Positions 1-23,680 of a stretch of DNA of 64,000 bases are shown piece by piece; the first letter of the stretch is position 1, and the number at the start of each line of letters is the position of its first letter. The translations under genes and the position numbers were made by a program. Source of the DNA: Kryptolebias marmoratus (lineage: Eukaryota; Chordata; Actinopteri; Cyprinodontiformes; Rivulidae). Below the pieces are notes generated by a model. It was not told the origin of the DNA. It did no database searches and was given only the letters and a program-made list of their open reading frames with translations. The stretch lies in NCBI RefSeq assembly GCF_001649575.2, contig NC_051445.1, positions 12,712,099 through 12,776,098 of the forward strand. The letters run 5' to 3'.

Positions 1-351
1 AATAATGATAATAATAGCTTAGAATTTAATTTTGAGAACTTATCATAAAATATTGAGAATGCCAAATGCTATCAACATAATATTCCCAAATAAAGGCAGA
101 CTTTCCTGAAAATATTAAATTACTATATAAAAAAAAAGATAAACACCAAGAAAACAGCTCGAATTTCTCAAAAATGTGGAAGTGACAAAGCTTTACTTTG
201 TAGACCCAAATTGATGTTATCACTATCAATGAAACAACTTTCTGTGTTATTTCACAAAAGTAAGCAGCTATAGAAATTATATTTATTTGTTAGATTGATT
301 AACTTTAAATTCCCTTTTTTAAAAACATATTTTATTCTGCTTTTTATTGTT

Positions 352-760
352 AGGATCAAATTGCCCGTCAGTGTCAGTGGGTTTCAGTCTGAAGTTTTGT
401 TTGAAGTTTGTTCGTAACTCCTGGTGGCGTTAAAGTTTTTTTTTATGTTCAGTGATTGTGTTTTTCTCATGTTCTTTGTTGTTATGTGTTTGAGTTAATC
501 TTGTCGTTTTTACATCCTTTTCTGTTTGTTTCAAAATATTTTTGTTTTTGTTTTTTTTCAGTGCCTCGTTCTAGTTTTCCTTCCTGTTTTTGTTTTCTTG
601 CTGTGTTCTTCAGCCCTTGTCGTGAGACACCAGCCCCCAGTTCAACGTTTGTCATTTATTCATTTATTGTTCTCTCCGTCTAATTTTGGTCAATTTCTTT
701 TCCCCATGTATCATTCTTGGGGTTTTTTCTTTTTTTAAGTACCATTTTTGTATCTTTTAC
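352..760. repeat. T-rich interspersed repeat-like block
   Basis: A strongly strand-asymmetric stretch, rich in T with runs such as TTTTTGTTTTTG, interrupted by CT-rich text. It resembles in style the 3' portions of AT-rich fish interspersed repeats such as the block at 48113-48585 read in reverse. I could not identify termini or a family. Confidence 0.3.
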
Positions 761-1840
761 AAGCTTTTTTGTTTGTATTTCCATGAAGTTTACTGTTTTT
801 TCTGTTTCTGCAGTACTTTTTTTTTGTTTCTGTTTGAAAATGATCAAAGCTTTCTTCTGCGTTTTGATCCTCTTCTACCACAACTTATGAAAATGATTAC
901 ATACGTTATTCAGTTTTATGACATATTAACATATTGTTTTTGGATTTTTGTAAAGAAAAAAGTATATCTCACTGAGGACTTTCCTGAGGTGTTGATCAAT
1001 GAAGACAATCGATAAAAACAAGTGTATCCCATTCCAGCTTTATATGCAAAATCCTATATTTTTTAATAGGATTCTATTACCTGATCAAGTCATATTATTC
1101 ATATTACAAATCATGTGTATCTTTGAACTAAGTCAAACTAATTGTTTGAACTAATTTATCTGTATTCTTTGATGATAAGTTTACAATCACCATATAGATG
1201 AGAATGAAGTGTTAAAACTGACCAGAAACAGAAAGTGTGGGTGGAAAAAGTCCATCAGATAGATAGATTTAGGGGCGGCATCTTTACAATCTGAAACCTC
1301 CCAATTTCCAAACTCCCGATCTGTGAGGTCACACACTTTAAAAGAGATTAAAACACATGATATTTATTTCTTCCTTTCACTGAGAGGGGTCAACACACGA
1401 CACATTGCTAATCAGGTCACAGCATCAGGTCAAACACAACTGAGACTTTAACTAGACTAACTAGATTTGTCTTTTTCTGCGTCTCCGCGCAGGTTTTTTG
1501 TAGTTGACTGTGCGAATGAACAAGAACAATCCTGTGGAAAGTTACATTAGGTGTGATATTTTTGTCTGTGTTGTGTTTGGAAAACAGAGAGAAAGAGAAC
1601 ACGGGGTTCCCCCTCCTCTCCTCCGAGATCAGTCTGTGTGAGTGGGTCTATCGCATGTTTCCACTTCTCTTCTTCAGCACCTTTTACCTTTGGCATTTAG
1701 GCCAACCCCCACACGCACTCAGCGGATGTTCCACGCGAGGGGCCACAGTAAAACACACAGTCCCCAGCTACAGGGGAGTTTCCCTGGTGTTGCATGCTGT
1801 CATGCAGTGAATGGATGTTTGTGTGTGTCTCTGTTTGTGG

Positions 1841-1868
1841 TGTGTGTGTGTGTGTGTGTGTGTGTGTT
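1841..1868. repeat. (TG)n microsatellite
   Basis: About 14 uninterrupted TG dinucleotides. Confidence 0.95.
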
Positions 1869-3762
1869 CTGTCCACCTTCAGGGGACTCCCAGACTTGCA
1901 GACTGAGGGGGAGGAACAAAAACTGACAGTGAAAGTTTAAATAGCAAATCATCAAAAACTGTTTAACCTCCTGTTTCTGTTGTGCCTGGGGCACTTCCAG
2001 GAGGAATATCAGCATATTTCTGCCAGAATAACTATCATGCAGTATTGACTGCAGAGTTCAGGGGAAAACTAAAACTTGAGGTTGTAAGAATTTGTTCCCT
2101 CTGTTTATTAAACCGTGCTTCAGGACAAATCCTTTCCAGGAGCACTAACTTCTAAACGAGCCATCAAAACGCTGTAAAACGACAAACATCACCTCCTGTC
2201 AGCTGCAGAAACACAAGCATCTAAAGCTTAATTTCATTCAAAACATCTCTTACTCGGAGCCGTACAAATGTTCTTAAATAAAAATAACATGAGGAGCAGA
2301 TCTTTCCAAAATTATACAAACTTTCATGTTTCTAAATGAAACTGTTGGAGTGACATTTAAAGGGGATATAAACGTCTGATTCAGAAATGTCTGATGTCAT
2401 ATAAGTGAAAACACATATGAATATTTCCGCCTGATTTTTTAATTTATAGGTGGTCCCTTCCAGTGTACAGCTCTGTTTCCACACTGAAAACACAACTAAA
2501 CACAACACCTGCTGCAGATCGACACCAATGTTATTGTAAATGTCAATCCAGTCAGAATTAGTTTCTGCAAAGGTTCTTTGAAGACAGGTAAGATATTATA
2601 TGTTTATAACCTTTTCATGGAACCCAACTTTTAAAAGTTGCTCTAAGATTTACCAATTTGTGTTTCAGTTGTGGTAAGCGTTTAGAAAGCGAATACAAGT
2701 CAAATAATGTCCTCTGAAAAGATGGAAGTGTGTGTGTGTGTGTGCATTAAGCCCAGAAGGACTCAGGTGTCATTTGTTTCAGTCTAATCCGGGAAGTTTA
2801 TCAGCAGGAGAGGAAGCCAGCAGGGAGCTCTGTTCACTTCTTACCTCCTGAATCTTCCTGTTTTTATCGCAGGTGTGATTAGCCCACCCTGATGCCTCAG
2901 TGGATGCATGCAGGCCCCTTTCTTCACAGCAGACATCTTGACATGTCAGAATAGGAAAAGCACAGGTGTTACTAATACCATTAAAGATGGCTCTGTCCTA
3001 TGCAGGTGTTCCACTAAGCTGTGACACTGTGAATAACAAAACCAAAACCAAAAAAAAAACACAGGGACTTAAATGTGAAGCATCCAAATGGAGCAACAAC
3101 TGTTCTGTTTGTTATTTACATCTGTGCAGAATTTTCTGGTGTGTTTTCTAGGGGGTGGGGGGGTATTTTTTACCAACAATCAATTGTCTTTGTAGCCTTA
3201 CAGATGTCAAATTGTTAGGGTGATCAGATCGCAAGAAACAACTGTGGGATGAAGATGATCATGTGGGACAAGTTATCAATGCCAGCTACCATTGCATCAG
3301 TTCTAATGATATTCCGCTAAAGTGTGTGCCATCTACACACATTTTAGCCCTGCTATCTTCACAGCTAAGTCTTCGTGGAATCTCCTTGATTAACAGAGTC
3401 AGTTAAAAATGTGGGACATCTTCTCAGTTTGTGGGCTGAAGAACGGGGGGGATAAAAAAATGCTGTCACAGTTCCACGCAGACGGGTCACACTAACAGCT
3501 GTTCAGCCGTGGTTGCTTGTTAAAGAATCAGTGCAGAAGTGTAATTAAGGAGGGAAGCCAAACAGCCCAAATACATAAAATATATATATATTTTTTTATC
3601 ATACAAACTTGATATCCAAGCTACTTTGAGGTTTTGTACCTAATCTGAGGTTCTATTGTGCTCTTTTTTATCTATATATTGATACATTTGATCAGTTTTT
3701 TATATATTTTCCTACAATTTCCTAAACAAGATGCATAAATAATCTGGATAATTAAAGAGCTA

Positions 3763-4155
3763 GCATTCCTGAAAGGATTTCATTTTAGCCGCTGACTTTC
3801 GTGCCAGGATCTTAAAGTAAAATCATCTTGAGTTTAGAAATGACAAAGTTTCAGCTGCTTTGGCCGGACCTTAAATATAATATTATGTGAGACTTCAAGC
3901 TCTGAGTATAGTATATATTGGACATGGATCTCAGCTACCGTCAAATCAGTTTTTTAGCTCAATATCTATAAAACTGACTGACTTATTGACATTTTTCTGT
4001 TTTGTAAAGTCAGTTGGCTGTGATGAACATTTTGAGTTGGGTTGGCTCCAAAAGTTAATCAGTAGTAGCGGTACATACAATAACTTCTTTCTGAAGGTTT
4101 CATTAAAATCAATTTAGTGGTTCTTGAGATATTTTGCTAACAGACAGTCACAGGA
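3763..4155 (+). repeat. R1 repeat, array unit 1
   Basis: First unit of the R1 family, defined here from copies in this window. A full copy is about 400-490 bp. It opens with a small palindrome (GCATTCCT..AAGGAATGC type), then a CCCGCCGCC box and CATGCCAGAGTTTT, and an inner CTCAGCTACTACCAC block. It continues with GGCCATCTTGAATTGGG, GTGGTTCATGAGATATTTT and GCTAACAGACAGAC, and ends in a CTTCGGCGGCGGGC-like inverted copy of the box. This unit has the palindrome remnant at 3763 and the core up to GCTAACAGACAG near 4145, then runs straight into unit 2 without the right terminus. Confidence 0.75.
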
Positions 4156-4450
4156 ATGCAATGCAAAGTTTTAAACAAAGATCTTGCCTGATCTGTTAGC
4201 ACTCGGTGTATAAATCCTTGGGGATGACTTTCAGCCACTGACAGACAAAATTTGAGCTCATTATCTGTAAAGTTATAGTCATTTCTGTATTCGCTAAGTC
4301 AGATTAGCTGTGGCAGCCATCTTGAATCGTGTTGACTTTAAAAGTATTCAGTTGTAGCTGTATCTTTAATGATTACTTTGAGAGTTTCACTAAAATCTGT
4401 CCGCTGGTTCATGAGATATTTTTGTTGCTTGTCGACAACAAAACGATTTT
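4156..4450 (+). repeat. R1 repeat, array unit 2
   Basis: Second unit. It starts at the internal AAAGTTTTAAAC..AAGATCTTGC segment and runs through the GGCAGCCATCTTGAAT core (about 4312) to GGTTCATGAGATATTT (about 4418). It lacks both outer termini, so it is joined to unit 1 inside the element. Confidence 0.7.
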
Positions 4451-4650
4451 TTAGAAGATTTACTTCCGTCGCTCAAATAATATATAAGTTGAATAAATGA
4501 TTTATTGGTTCAGGTCACTTTGTTTATTTGTCTTAGCCACTTAAATCTTGCTTTTTGAAACAAGAGAGAGAAAAAGTTGCTTTTTGATTTTAATGTACAG
4601 CTCTGCTAAAATTACGAGTTGTGAACTCACAGCAGAGAAAATACCTGCTT

Positions 4651-4690
4651 TGTGTGTGCGTGTGTGTGTGTATGTGTGTGTATGTGCATA
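4651..4690. repeat. Imperfect (TG)n tract
   Basis: TG repeats with CG and TA interruptions between R1 array units. Confidence 0.8.
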
Positions 4691-4920
4691 ATAATCATGT
4701 GCGTTCTGATCGGAGCTCTAATTAAGACTCTTGGTATCTGCTACCTGTCAGCACGAATCGATGAGCTGGGAGACTGACAGCTCACTGTGTGGATTTGTGT
4801 GTCCATGCAAATCTGAGAGTGTTTTGGTCCTCATGTCGTGATGTTATTTTACATGAACCTTAGCGGCGTTGTTTTAAGGATGCAAACACACACTCTCGTA
4901 AGACCTGCAATTAGAAGGCA

Positions 4921-5365
4921 AGCACTCCTTTAAGGACATTGTCCGCTCCTTTTCAAGCCAGAATTTTAGACTATGATCATCTTGTGATGGGAATTAAGGG
5001 AGTTACAGGCAGCTGTTTGGGTCAAACCTCGAACATGTTGTTATACACAATCTCATGTGATATTGAGATGTCACACTCAGAGTATGTGTTGTGAATTACT
5101 CTCCCCAACTACCACTTCAAATTTTATCTCAATCTCCGTAACACTTGCTGAGTTATAGCCATTTTTGTGTTGGTTAATGCTGATTGGACGTGGCAGCCAT
5201 CTTAAATTGGATTCCCTCCAAAGGTTATTGAGTTGCAGAGGTGCGTTCAATGATTACTTGCTGGGAATTTCATTAAAATCCATTTGGTGGTTCATGAGAT
5301 ATTTTGCTAACAGACAAATAAGGTTGACTCCAACAAGTAATGCTAAAGTTTTAAATGATAATCTT
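4921..5365 (+). repeat. R1 repeat, array unit 3
   Basis: The best preserved left side in the array. The border palindrome (CACTCCTTTAAGGA, 4923 onward) is followed by a diverged C-rich box, AGCCAGAATTTTAGA, a GGTCAAACCTCGAA segment, the CAACTACCACTTC block, GGCAGCCATCTTAAATTGG and CATGAGATATTTTGCTAACA near 5300. Confidence 0.75.
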
Positions 5366-5640
5366 GCACAGTGAGTTTCACTTGGAGTATGTGTTGGGAA
5401 TGATTCTCAGGCACTACCACACTAAATATTAATTCACTGTCTGTAAAATTTGCTGAATTGCAGCCATTTATGTGTTTTTCTAAAACCAGTTGGCTGTGGC
5501 GGCCATTTTGAGTTAAGTCGGCTCGAAGAGAGATGTGCATCCATTGATTATTTCCTGAAAGTTTTATTAAAATCTGTTCAACGTTTTGCTAACAGACAGT
5601 TTCCTCCAAATAAATAGCAAAGTCTTTAAGAAAGATTTCA
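5366..5640 (+). repeat. R1 repeat, array unit 4
   Basis: Internally started unit with GAGTATGTGTTGGGAATGA, GGCGGCCATTTTGAGTT (about 5499) and a shortened GTTTTGCTAACAGACAG end near 5595. Part of the ATGAGATA segment is deleted. Confidence 0.7.
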
Positions 5641-5850
5641 AGCGATCTGCTAGCACTCAGAATATGTGAAGGAGATATGTCTCAGCTACTACCACACACA
5701 CTTTTAGCTCATTTTTGTACTTTTTAGAGTCAGTTAACTGTTTTGGCCATCTTGATTCAGGTGAATTTAAAAAATAGTCAGTAAATAATGTACATCCAAT
5801 GATTAATTTCTGTAAAGTATTTTGGTCAGAGTCAGACACAAACACGACAT
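5641..5850 (+). repeat. R1 repeat, array unit 5 (truncated)
   Basis: Begins with GCGATCTGCTAGCACTCAG and retains CTCAGCTACTACCAC and TTTTGGCCATCTTGATTC, then decays after about 5850. Confidence 0.6.
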
Positions 5851-6006
5851 AAAAACAGTTTGGTTCTTGTTAATACTGGTTGTTGTTCCGTTTCTAAAAT
5901 CTACAATGTTATCAGTAACTTTAACTCTTTTTTTCCCCTCACTTCTCACACAGATAGATCTCTTCACAATTTCCCTACCAGTTGTTATCCATCAGCGGGC
6001 TGTTTG

Positions 6007-6009
<3 letters not shown>

Positions 6010-6041
<32 letters not shown>
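6010..6041. repeat. (TG)n microsatellite
   Basis: About 16 TG units just right of the R1 array. Confidence 0.95.
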
Positions 6042-6043
<2 letters not shown>

Positions 6044-6306
6044 GTGCTCTCGGTGCTGTGCGGTGAGTGATGGCAGTGACAGTATAGACACCATGTGCTG
6101 TGAAATGTCACCACGGCGATCGATGTTGTTTAACGAGGCTGGAGGCTGATCTGGACCTCATGCTAACATAAAGCTCTCCTCTCCTCACTCTTCCTTCCCC
6201 TCTTCACTTTCCTAATCCCCCCCTTCTACTCTCCGAGAGTGCCCCGAGGGTCCCTTAGGGGAGAGAGACGAGGCCTTTTACCTGTCAGGAGGCTTTTGTC
6301 TTTGAC

Positions 6307-6331
6307 AGGACACACACACACACACACACAC
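6307..6331. repeat. (CA)n microsatellite
   Basis: About 12 CA units. Confidence 0.95.
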
Positions 6332-6509
6332 ATATTCAACGTGAAATCAGCCTGGGAGCCTCAGGAAGCGATTGTTTTTTTGAATTTTGTGAGGATCCAT
6401 AGGTTCATTTTGAAGAATCAAAACACGAGACACAGTGGGTCAGAATAATCAGAACTAGTTTATGATTTCAAAGTGCTGAACAGAAAATCCAGTGAACCAA
6501 AGAGAAAGG

Positions 6510-6570
<61 letters not shown>
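6510..6570. repeat. A-run followed by (AT)n
   Basis: A run of about 16 A leads directly into 22-23 AT units, a self-complementary tract able to extrude a cruciform. Confidence 0.95.
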
Positions 6571-6573
<3 letters not shown>

Positions 6574-6733
6574 ACATGAAACTCAAACCAAAAAGGTACA
6601 TTGAAAAAACAGCAACTTTTTTGTCTTTTTTTTTTGTTTGTTTCTCTTTTTCAAAAAAAACAAAAAAACAATGCACAAGTCGTACCACAATATTTGAAAA
6701 AGCTAAAAACACTTCAAAATATTAGTTTTATAT

Positions 6734-6740
<7 letters not shown>

Positions 6741-6772
<32 letters not shown>
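6741..6772. repeat. (TA)n microsatellite
   Basis: About 16 TA units, 170 bp from the first (AT)n tract. Confidence 0.95.
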
Positions 6773-6779
<7 letters not shown>

Positions 6780-8028
6780 TATATCTATATAATTTGCTTC
6801 TTTTTTTTTTTCATTTTAAAACTGCTGCCGTGAGGGTGCGAGTGGGTGGCGGAGGCCCAGGGAGATCCCCGCAGCGCTGCAGTCTGAGACACAAACACAG
6901 GTCGAGCTGTTTGGAAACGCTCTCTCCGCAGCTTAGACCACACCGTGCATACAACCCGGACCTCTCTAAGGGCGCAGGCTCTCACGGTACAAGTGGAAAG
7001 AATTCAAACGATCACCAATTGCAGGAATGTTTCGCCCTCTCGGATGTGCAGCTGTCTGTCGAGCACCCTCCTACCGTCCTCGAGTCCCCCGCCATCCCTC
7101 AGGCGAGCAGGAAGGGTGTGTGTCTGTGTGTCTTCTATAGCCCTTCTCGTGGTGTAAGTGCTTCAAAAAGCCAATTTCTACCCATGTCCGTGCCTCCACA
7201 GTCGTACTCGACCTATGATTTCGAAGCGAGTTAATAAAAAAAACAATAAAATAAAAATAACAACAACATAGTAGAGCGAGTTCAAGTCAGGTTGACTCAG
7301 TCATCGATTGTTAGTGCACCGTTTCTCCTCGGCTGCAGAAAGCCACACGGAGACTGGATCTCTCTCGCTCAGCCACTGTCAGCACAGGACGAGTCTTTGC
7401 ATTCAAATAATTTAGAGTATGAAACCAGACTGCTCCTCCTACTCAGTCTCTTCCTTTTGTCTTTGTTGTTGTTGTTGTGGTTGGACAGCACTGAGAAATT
7501 GCACTTGTAATTAAGACCCACCTACAGTCACTTTCATGTGTTGATGAAACATCTGCCTTCTGCTTGTGCGCACTTCTACCCTCTGTGCTTACACTGCTTG
7601 ACCTTTGACATTTCACTGCGTTTCAGTTTGAAAACACCTCTCTCTTCCTCTTATCAGCGGGAGGTAACTCGTGTCTCACTGTGACATCAACAGCTCCAAG
7701 AAACGAAAAAAAAAAACGAAAAAAAAAACTGTCCCACTGAGACTTTTCTGACAAAAATAAAATGACAGAATGAGCAAGGCCAAAACACAGATAAACAGTA
7801 CTCATAAAATTCTCTCTCTTTTTTTTTTTTTCTTTTTTTTTTTGCAAAACGAGCTGCCACCCAAATGGAGGAAGGACAGTGTTAAGTCATTTTTCTGTTG
7901 TCCATCTCAACCTCATCATCCTGCCCCACATGAGGAAAAACTGCAGGATTAAATAAAAGGTGGTAAAGCGTTTGAGTCTTTTATACAAGTGAAAAGCATT
8001 TTATCAGTTGCCTGTTTGAGTCGAAGGC

Positions 8029-8208
8029 TTTATTGTTTGGTTGTCCCGTTGAGTGAGGAGCTTTCGATTGGCTCTCTCAGCCTTCATTAGTCTATCCTCC
8101 AGGTGGTATGCATGCTCCTATGGAGAGGATGGGGGGGAGGGGGGGGGAGGCCTGAACAGGATTTAAGTTTTTTTTTTTTTTTTTCCTCGGTGCGTTCAGC
8201 CCAAGTGC
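8029..8208 (-). other. nr4a3: nr4a3 proximal 3' UTR (putative)
   Basis: Minus-strand sequence following the nr4a3 stop codon. The nearest canonical poly(A) signal in this orientation is AATAAA at 8034-8029 (TTTATT on plus). Using it would give an unusually short 3' UTR of about 190 nt for an NR4A gene, so a longer alternative transcript is plausible. A poly-A tract (T-run on plus, 8168-8184) lies within it. Confidence 0.35.
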
Positions 8209-20287
<12,079 letters not shown>

Positions 20288-21297
20288 GTCTGCGGGGACA
20301 CACAGCACACCGACACGTTAGAGCTGACTGAGACTTTACATTCAAGGGGCTTTTTTTTCCAAGTGTTAGTCCACAAAATCACAGTTGTTAAGCAGAAAAT
20401 ATAATTTACTGACATAATTGTTCAACTCATAAAAACTAAGGGATGGGACTTTTATTTTTAAAAAAAAGCAAAACAAAACAAAAAAAGAGGAAATGCACAT
20501 ACAGGCAGGTCAAACATTCAAATAATGACTAAAGACTTCTGCACAGCTCTATTGGAACAGGCAGTTGTTTTTCCTCCATCTCCCAATGATTCACAAGTCT
20601 TATCAAAATGCACCTTTCAACTTCTTTAAAAGAAACAAAATCTTTCCACTCATCTCTCTTGCACTTGGCGTTAGAAACAAACTGTAAACTTCAAACACAG
20701 TTCATTTTTTGTGTTAGTTTGCTGAGAGGGGAGGGGGGGAAGCTGTTTATTTTTATCAGTGTGTTTGTGTTTTATGGGTGGTGTGAGGTGGGTTAGTCAG
20801 ATGGCAAAGCAGATGAGATGGGATTAAATAATAATGGAACCCCATGGTGGTGTTGGATGCTAACCTTCCTACACACACGCGCGCGCGCAAATAAACAGAA
20901 AGGTTTCTTCTGAACTGACTCAGCCTTGAGTTAAACCCGCTCTGATTTAATTCTGCCACTGTCACAGCAACAGGACACCATCTTTTCTTCTCCAGTCAAA
21001 CCTTTTAAAGCGCACACGCACGCACGCGCCACTGCCCAGCGTTCGAGAAGTAAGTGCGCGCGTGCCGGGCTAATTAGTCCCAAGCTAGCTCAGACGGAGC
21101 TAGGGGGACTTCGAGCCGTTTTCGCTCGTCGCTCCCGAGCAGGAAACTGTCTCCACCGACGCCCGGCGGCCGCGTTCAGCGCCTCCCTCCGCGGGGCACG
21201 TCGGTCCCGCGTTGGTCGTTTAAGCCCCATCCGAGCGGACTCACTCACTCACTCACTCACTCTCTCTCTCTGCGAGGAAATTAGGAAAAATTTTTAC

Positions 21298-21510
21298 CTA
21301 GCTTTCAGTCCAGCTTCAACAACCAAAAATTAAAATAAACTTGACAAAAACGTCCCGTCTACGCCCCTCTCTCCAAACCTCAACAAACTTAAAATACCCC
21401 CCCCCTCCACTTTGCCCTGAAATTTAAGTTTGCCTCACAAACGGCAGAAATGACACTCATTGCGCATGCGCACTGAAGTCACACACCTATACAATTAATT
21501 TATAGCTGCA
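21298..21510 (-). promoter_or_regulatory. Candidate alternative intronic promoter and first exon of nr4a3
   Basis: Reading the minus strand: TATAAA at 21504-21499, a perfect NRF-1-type palindrome TGCGCATGCGCA at 21472-21461, then about 170 bp ending in a donor-like AG|GTAAAA (exon end 21298). Immediately downstream the DNA is CpG-rich. A transcript starting here could splice to the same acceptor at 20290 and would lack the upstream leader exons. This is inferred from motifs only. Confidence 0.35.
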
Positions 21511-23489
21511 ACAAAATAGGCTGTTAAAACAGCTGCTTAAAATTTTGTACATTAGTGTGACATTTTATTTGTATTTACGCAGTTGTGTGTTCACCCAACC
21601 TTATTTGATCCCTGTCTTACCTGTTTATATTCTGTGTCTGTTTTAATCAGTCTCTTTGGTCCTAGTTTGTACTGTAAAATGTCTATATTTGTGGTAAATA
21701 AAGCTTGATTTAATAAATAATAGATGGAACACATAAAAGCATAGATGATCATAACCATTAAATAAAAATAAATGCTTCATTTTATGGCTACATTTTTGTT
21801 TTTTACATTATACTGTAGGTGCAAAAAAATCTATAAAATTAGCCTACATTTTTCCTAAAGCAGACTGAGCTAAAAATACTTATTTTACATTTTTACAATT
21901 AATTATGTAAGCCACAGCAGACAGTTGTCTATGGCAATATGCCAAGCAAGATTTGTTTCTCTTTGATTGAGGATATGAGTCAACCTGTACGTCTCGTCAT
22001 CGTTTTTTTTTCACCCCCTCTTCTTCTTCTGCAAGTGACCATCTCTTCAACCCACGTGGAAAAAACACATATGGAGCGTTATGGGCGTCATGGGGCCTTT
22101 CTTTTCTTTGCTAAATAGTTTTCGAGCCTCCAAAAAAGGAGAAGAAGAAAAAAACACAACTGGGGAGATGAGAGAGCAGCGGTGAACTTTGTGGTTGTGT
22201 GTGTTGTGTCAGTAGGCCAAACCCCATGGTGAGTCCACGTCCATAGTGTGTGTGTGTGTGTGTTTGGAAGACTCTCGGCACCTGTCATGTACAAACACAC
22301 CCTCACAGCGGCTCATTAACTTGTCAGGAGGGTATAAGTTTAAATAGGGTGTTTAAGCTGACTTTGCCTGCAGGAGAGAGAAAGACGAGGTGAGAAATGT
22401 TAACATGAAACATTTCAGTGTTCGCCTGCGTGAGTCAGATTAGTGGAGAAGCCTTTGAAGAGCATGCACGCACACACACACACACTTTCCTCACAGTGAT
22501 GTTCAAGATGTCAACACGGACCTGTATGTGCTCATTCAGCTAATAACATGTACCCTCATCCTAAAAAGAACCTGTAGAACAACTTCTGTCACAGTCTTTG
22601 CTTCCCTCGCTCAGCAACACACACCCAGTGCTCACAAAAATATATCTCAGGTGGGGTTTATGACCCTTCAGACTCCAACACCGCCACTGGATTGTTCTAT
22701 ATGCAAGTGTTTCAGTGTGTGTGTGCGTGTGTGTGTGTGCAAGCAGGAAGAGACAGACAAGCAGAGAGGTGGTGCAGCACGGTGAGGCGAAAGGAAACAG
22801 TCTCTAACCTCGAGGTGTGCATTTCAACTGGACAAACTGCAGCTGTTCCAATAACTGAGTGCGCCTGCTCATTGTCAGAATGCCATAGATCTAACAAAAA
22901 TGAAAACATGAAGTTGAAGACATGAGCAAAGAAAATAAAACTCATTAAATTGTGGGGAGGGAGGTGGGGGTGGGGGTGTTTGAACTGAGTGTCCTCTCAC
23001 ACAAAAAAACACACAAAGCAGAGAGACGACACAACGCAGGAAAGTGACACAGATCGACTGTTTGAGAGCTTCGTTGCTCGAATCAGCCAAAACAAAACTG
23101 TGCGGGACTGGAAAACACACCGAAACATGACAAACATTAGTTCAGAAAAACTTCACAAGAGTGAGAAATGTTACCAGCTGCAGGATTTGAGTGAGCAGGT
23201 CTCTAAATATTTGACCTGAAAAGGCACATCAGAGGGTCACCAACACGCCTACAAAGCATAAAACTACTCCATTCCTCCATTTCATCAGGAGGGAATGACT
23301 AAAACAGTGTTTAGATTTTAATTTAACCCTAAGATTTGACCTCTGAGCAGACTTTTTCAGAGCTGCAATGCGCTTTGGCCATTTGTTTTTCCCCCGTCCT
23401 CGCCAAACAGCTGGCATCAAAAAGCGGCACCAAAGCTGCGCAAAGAGACCCAGCAAGCATCAGCAGAGAGATGGCAATGGGAAGGAAAG

Positions 23490-23520
23490 AAAGGAAGGAA
23501 GGAAGGAAGGAACGAACGAA
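23490..23520. repeat. (AAGG)n/(AACG)n microsatellite
   Basis: Tetranucleotide repeat next to the donor of the second leader exon. Confidence 0.9.
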
Positions 23521-23527
23521 GAAGTAC

Positions 23528-23680
23528 CTGGTGAGAGAGCTTCGCGCTGAATGGTGCTTGGTGTCCGGGGATTAGGGGTGGCGTGGCTGCGGCCGGGACA
23601 GGGCTCCTGGAGCTGGGAGGACTCGGGATCAGATCGCCGGGACTCCGAGCTCGTCTGGGCGCGCTCTTCCGAACCTGTGC
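23528..23680 (-). other. nr4a3: nr4a3 noncoding leader exon 2 (inferred)
   Basis: 153 nt with a strong pyrimidine tract (CCTCCTCC repeats) and CATCAG acceptor at 23681, and donor CCAG|GTACTT at 23527. GC-rich. It contains no ATG in the frame of the nr4a3 start, but that frame is open for all 51 codons. Known vertebrate NR4A3 genes have noncoding 5' exons upstream of the MPC exon, which supports the call; expression data would settle it. Confidence 0.6.

Larger units (their letters stand above)
1..3762. other. Intergenic DNA downstream of nr4a3
   Basis: No exon-like open frame with recognisable protein similarity was seen on either strand. The stretch is AT-rich. It contains a T-rich repeat-like block (352-760, listed separately) and a TG microsatellite at 1841-1868. 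The short open frames here are low-complexity Phe/Ser/Val/Cys translations of T-rich or TG-rich DNA. Confidence 0.6.
5851..8028. other. Downstream flank or distal 3' UTR of nr4a3
   Basis: No protein-coding exon recognised. It holds several microsatellites (listed) and a GC-richer block at about 6826-7200 whose open frames look like chance translations. If nr4a3 uses a distal poly(A) site, part of this stretch would be 3' UTR. An AU-rich nonamer (TTATTTAAT on the minus strand, 7956-7948) would fit that, since immediate-early NR4A mRNAs are unstable. Confidence 0.4.
20290..23527 (-). other. nr4a3 5' intron with an internal CpG-rich region
   Basis: Intron between the inferred second leader exon and the first coding exon. 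It contains a CpG-rich block (about 21000-21260, with a CACT repeat), a promoter-like segment just upstream (21298-21510, listed), and TG/CA tracts near 22245-22263 and 22715-22740. No coding exon was recognised. Confidence 0.6.

Noticed and set aside
3763..5850. CRISPR-like or spaced direct-repeat array
   Set aside because: Units are 200-450 bp, diverged and eukaryotic; there are no short identical repeats with unique spacers.
6794..7234. 146-codon plus-strand open frame downstream of nr4a3
   Set aside because: It starts in a poly-T tract (LLFFFHF) and has no similarity I recognise. The GC-rich block could be UTR or regulatory but is not supported as coding.
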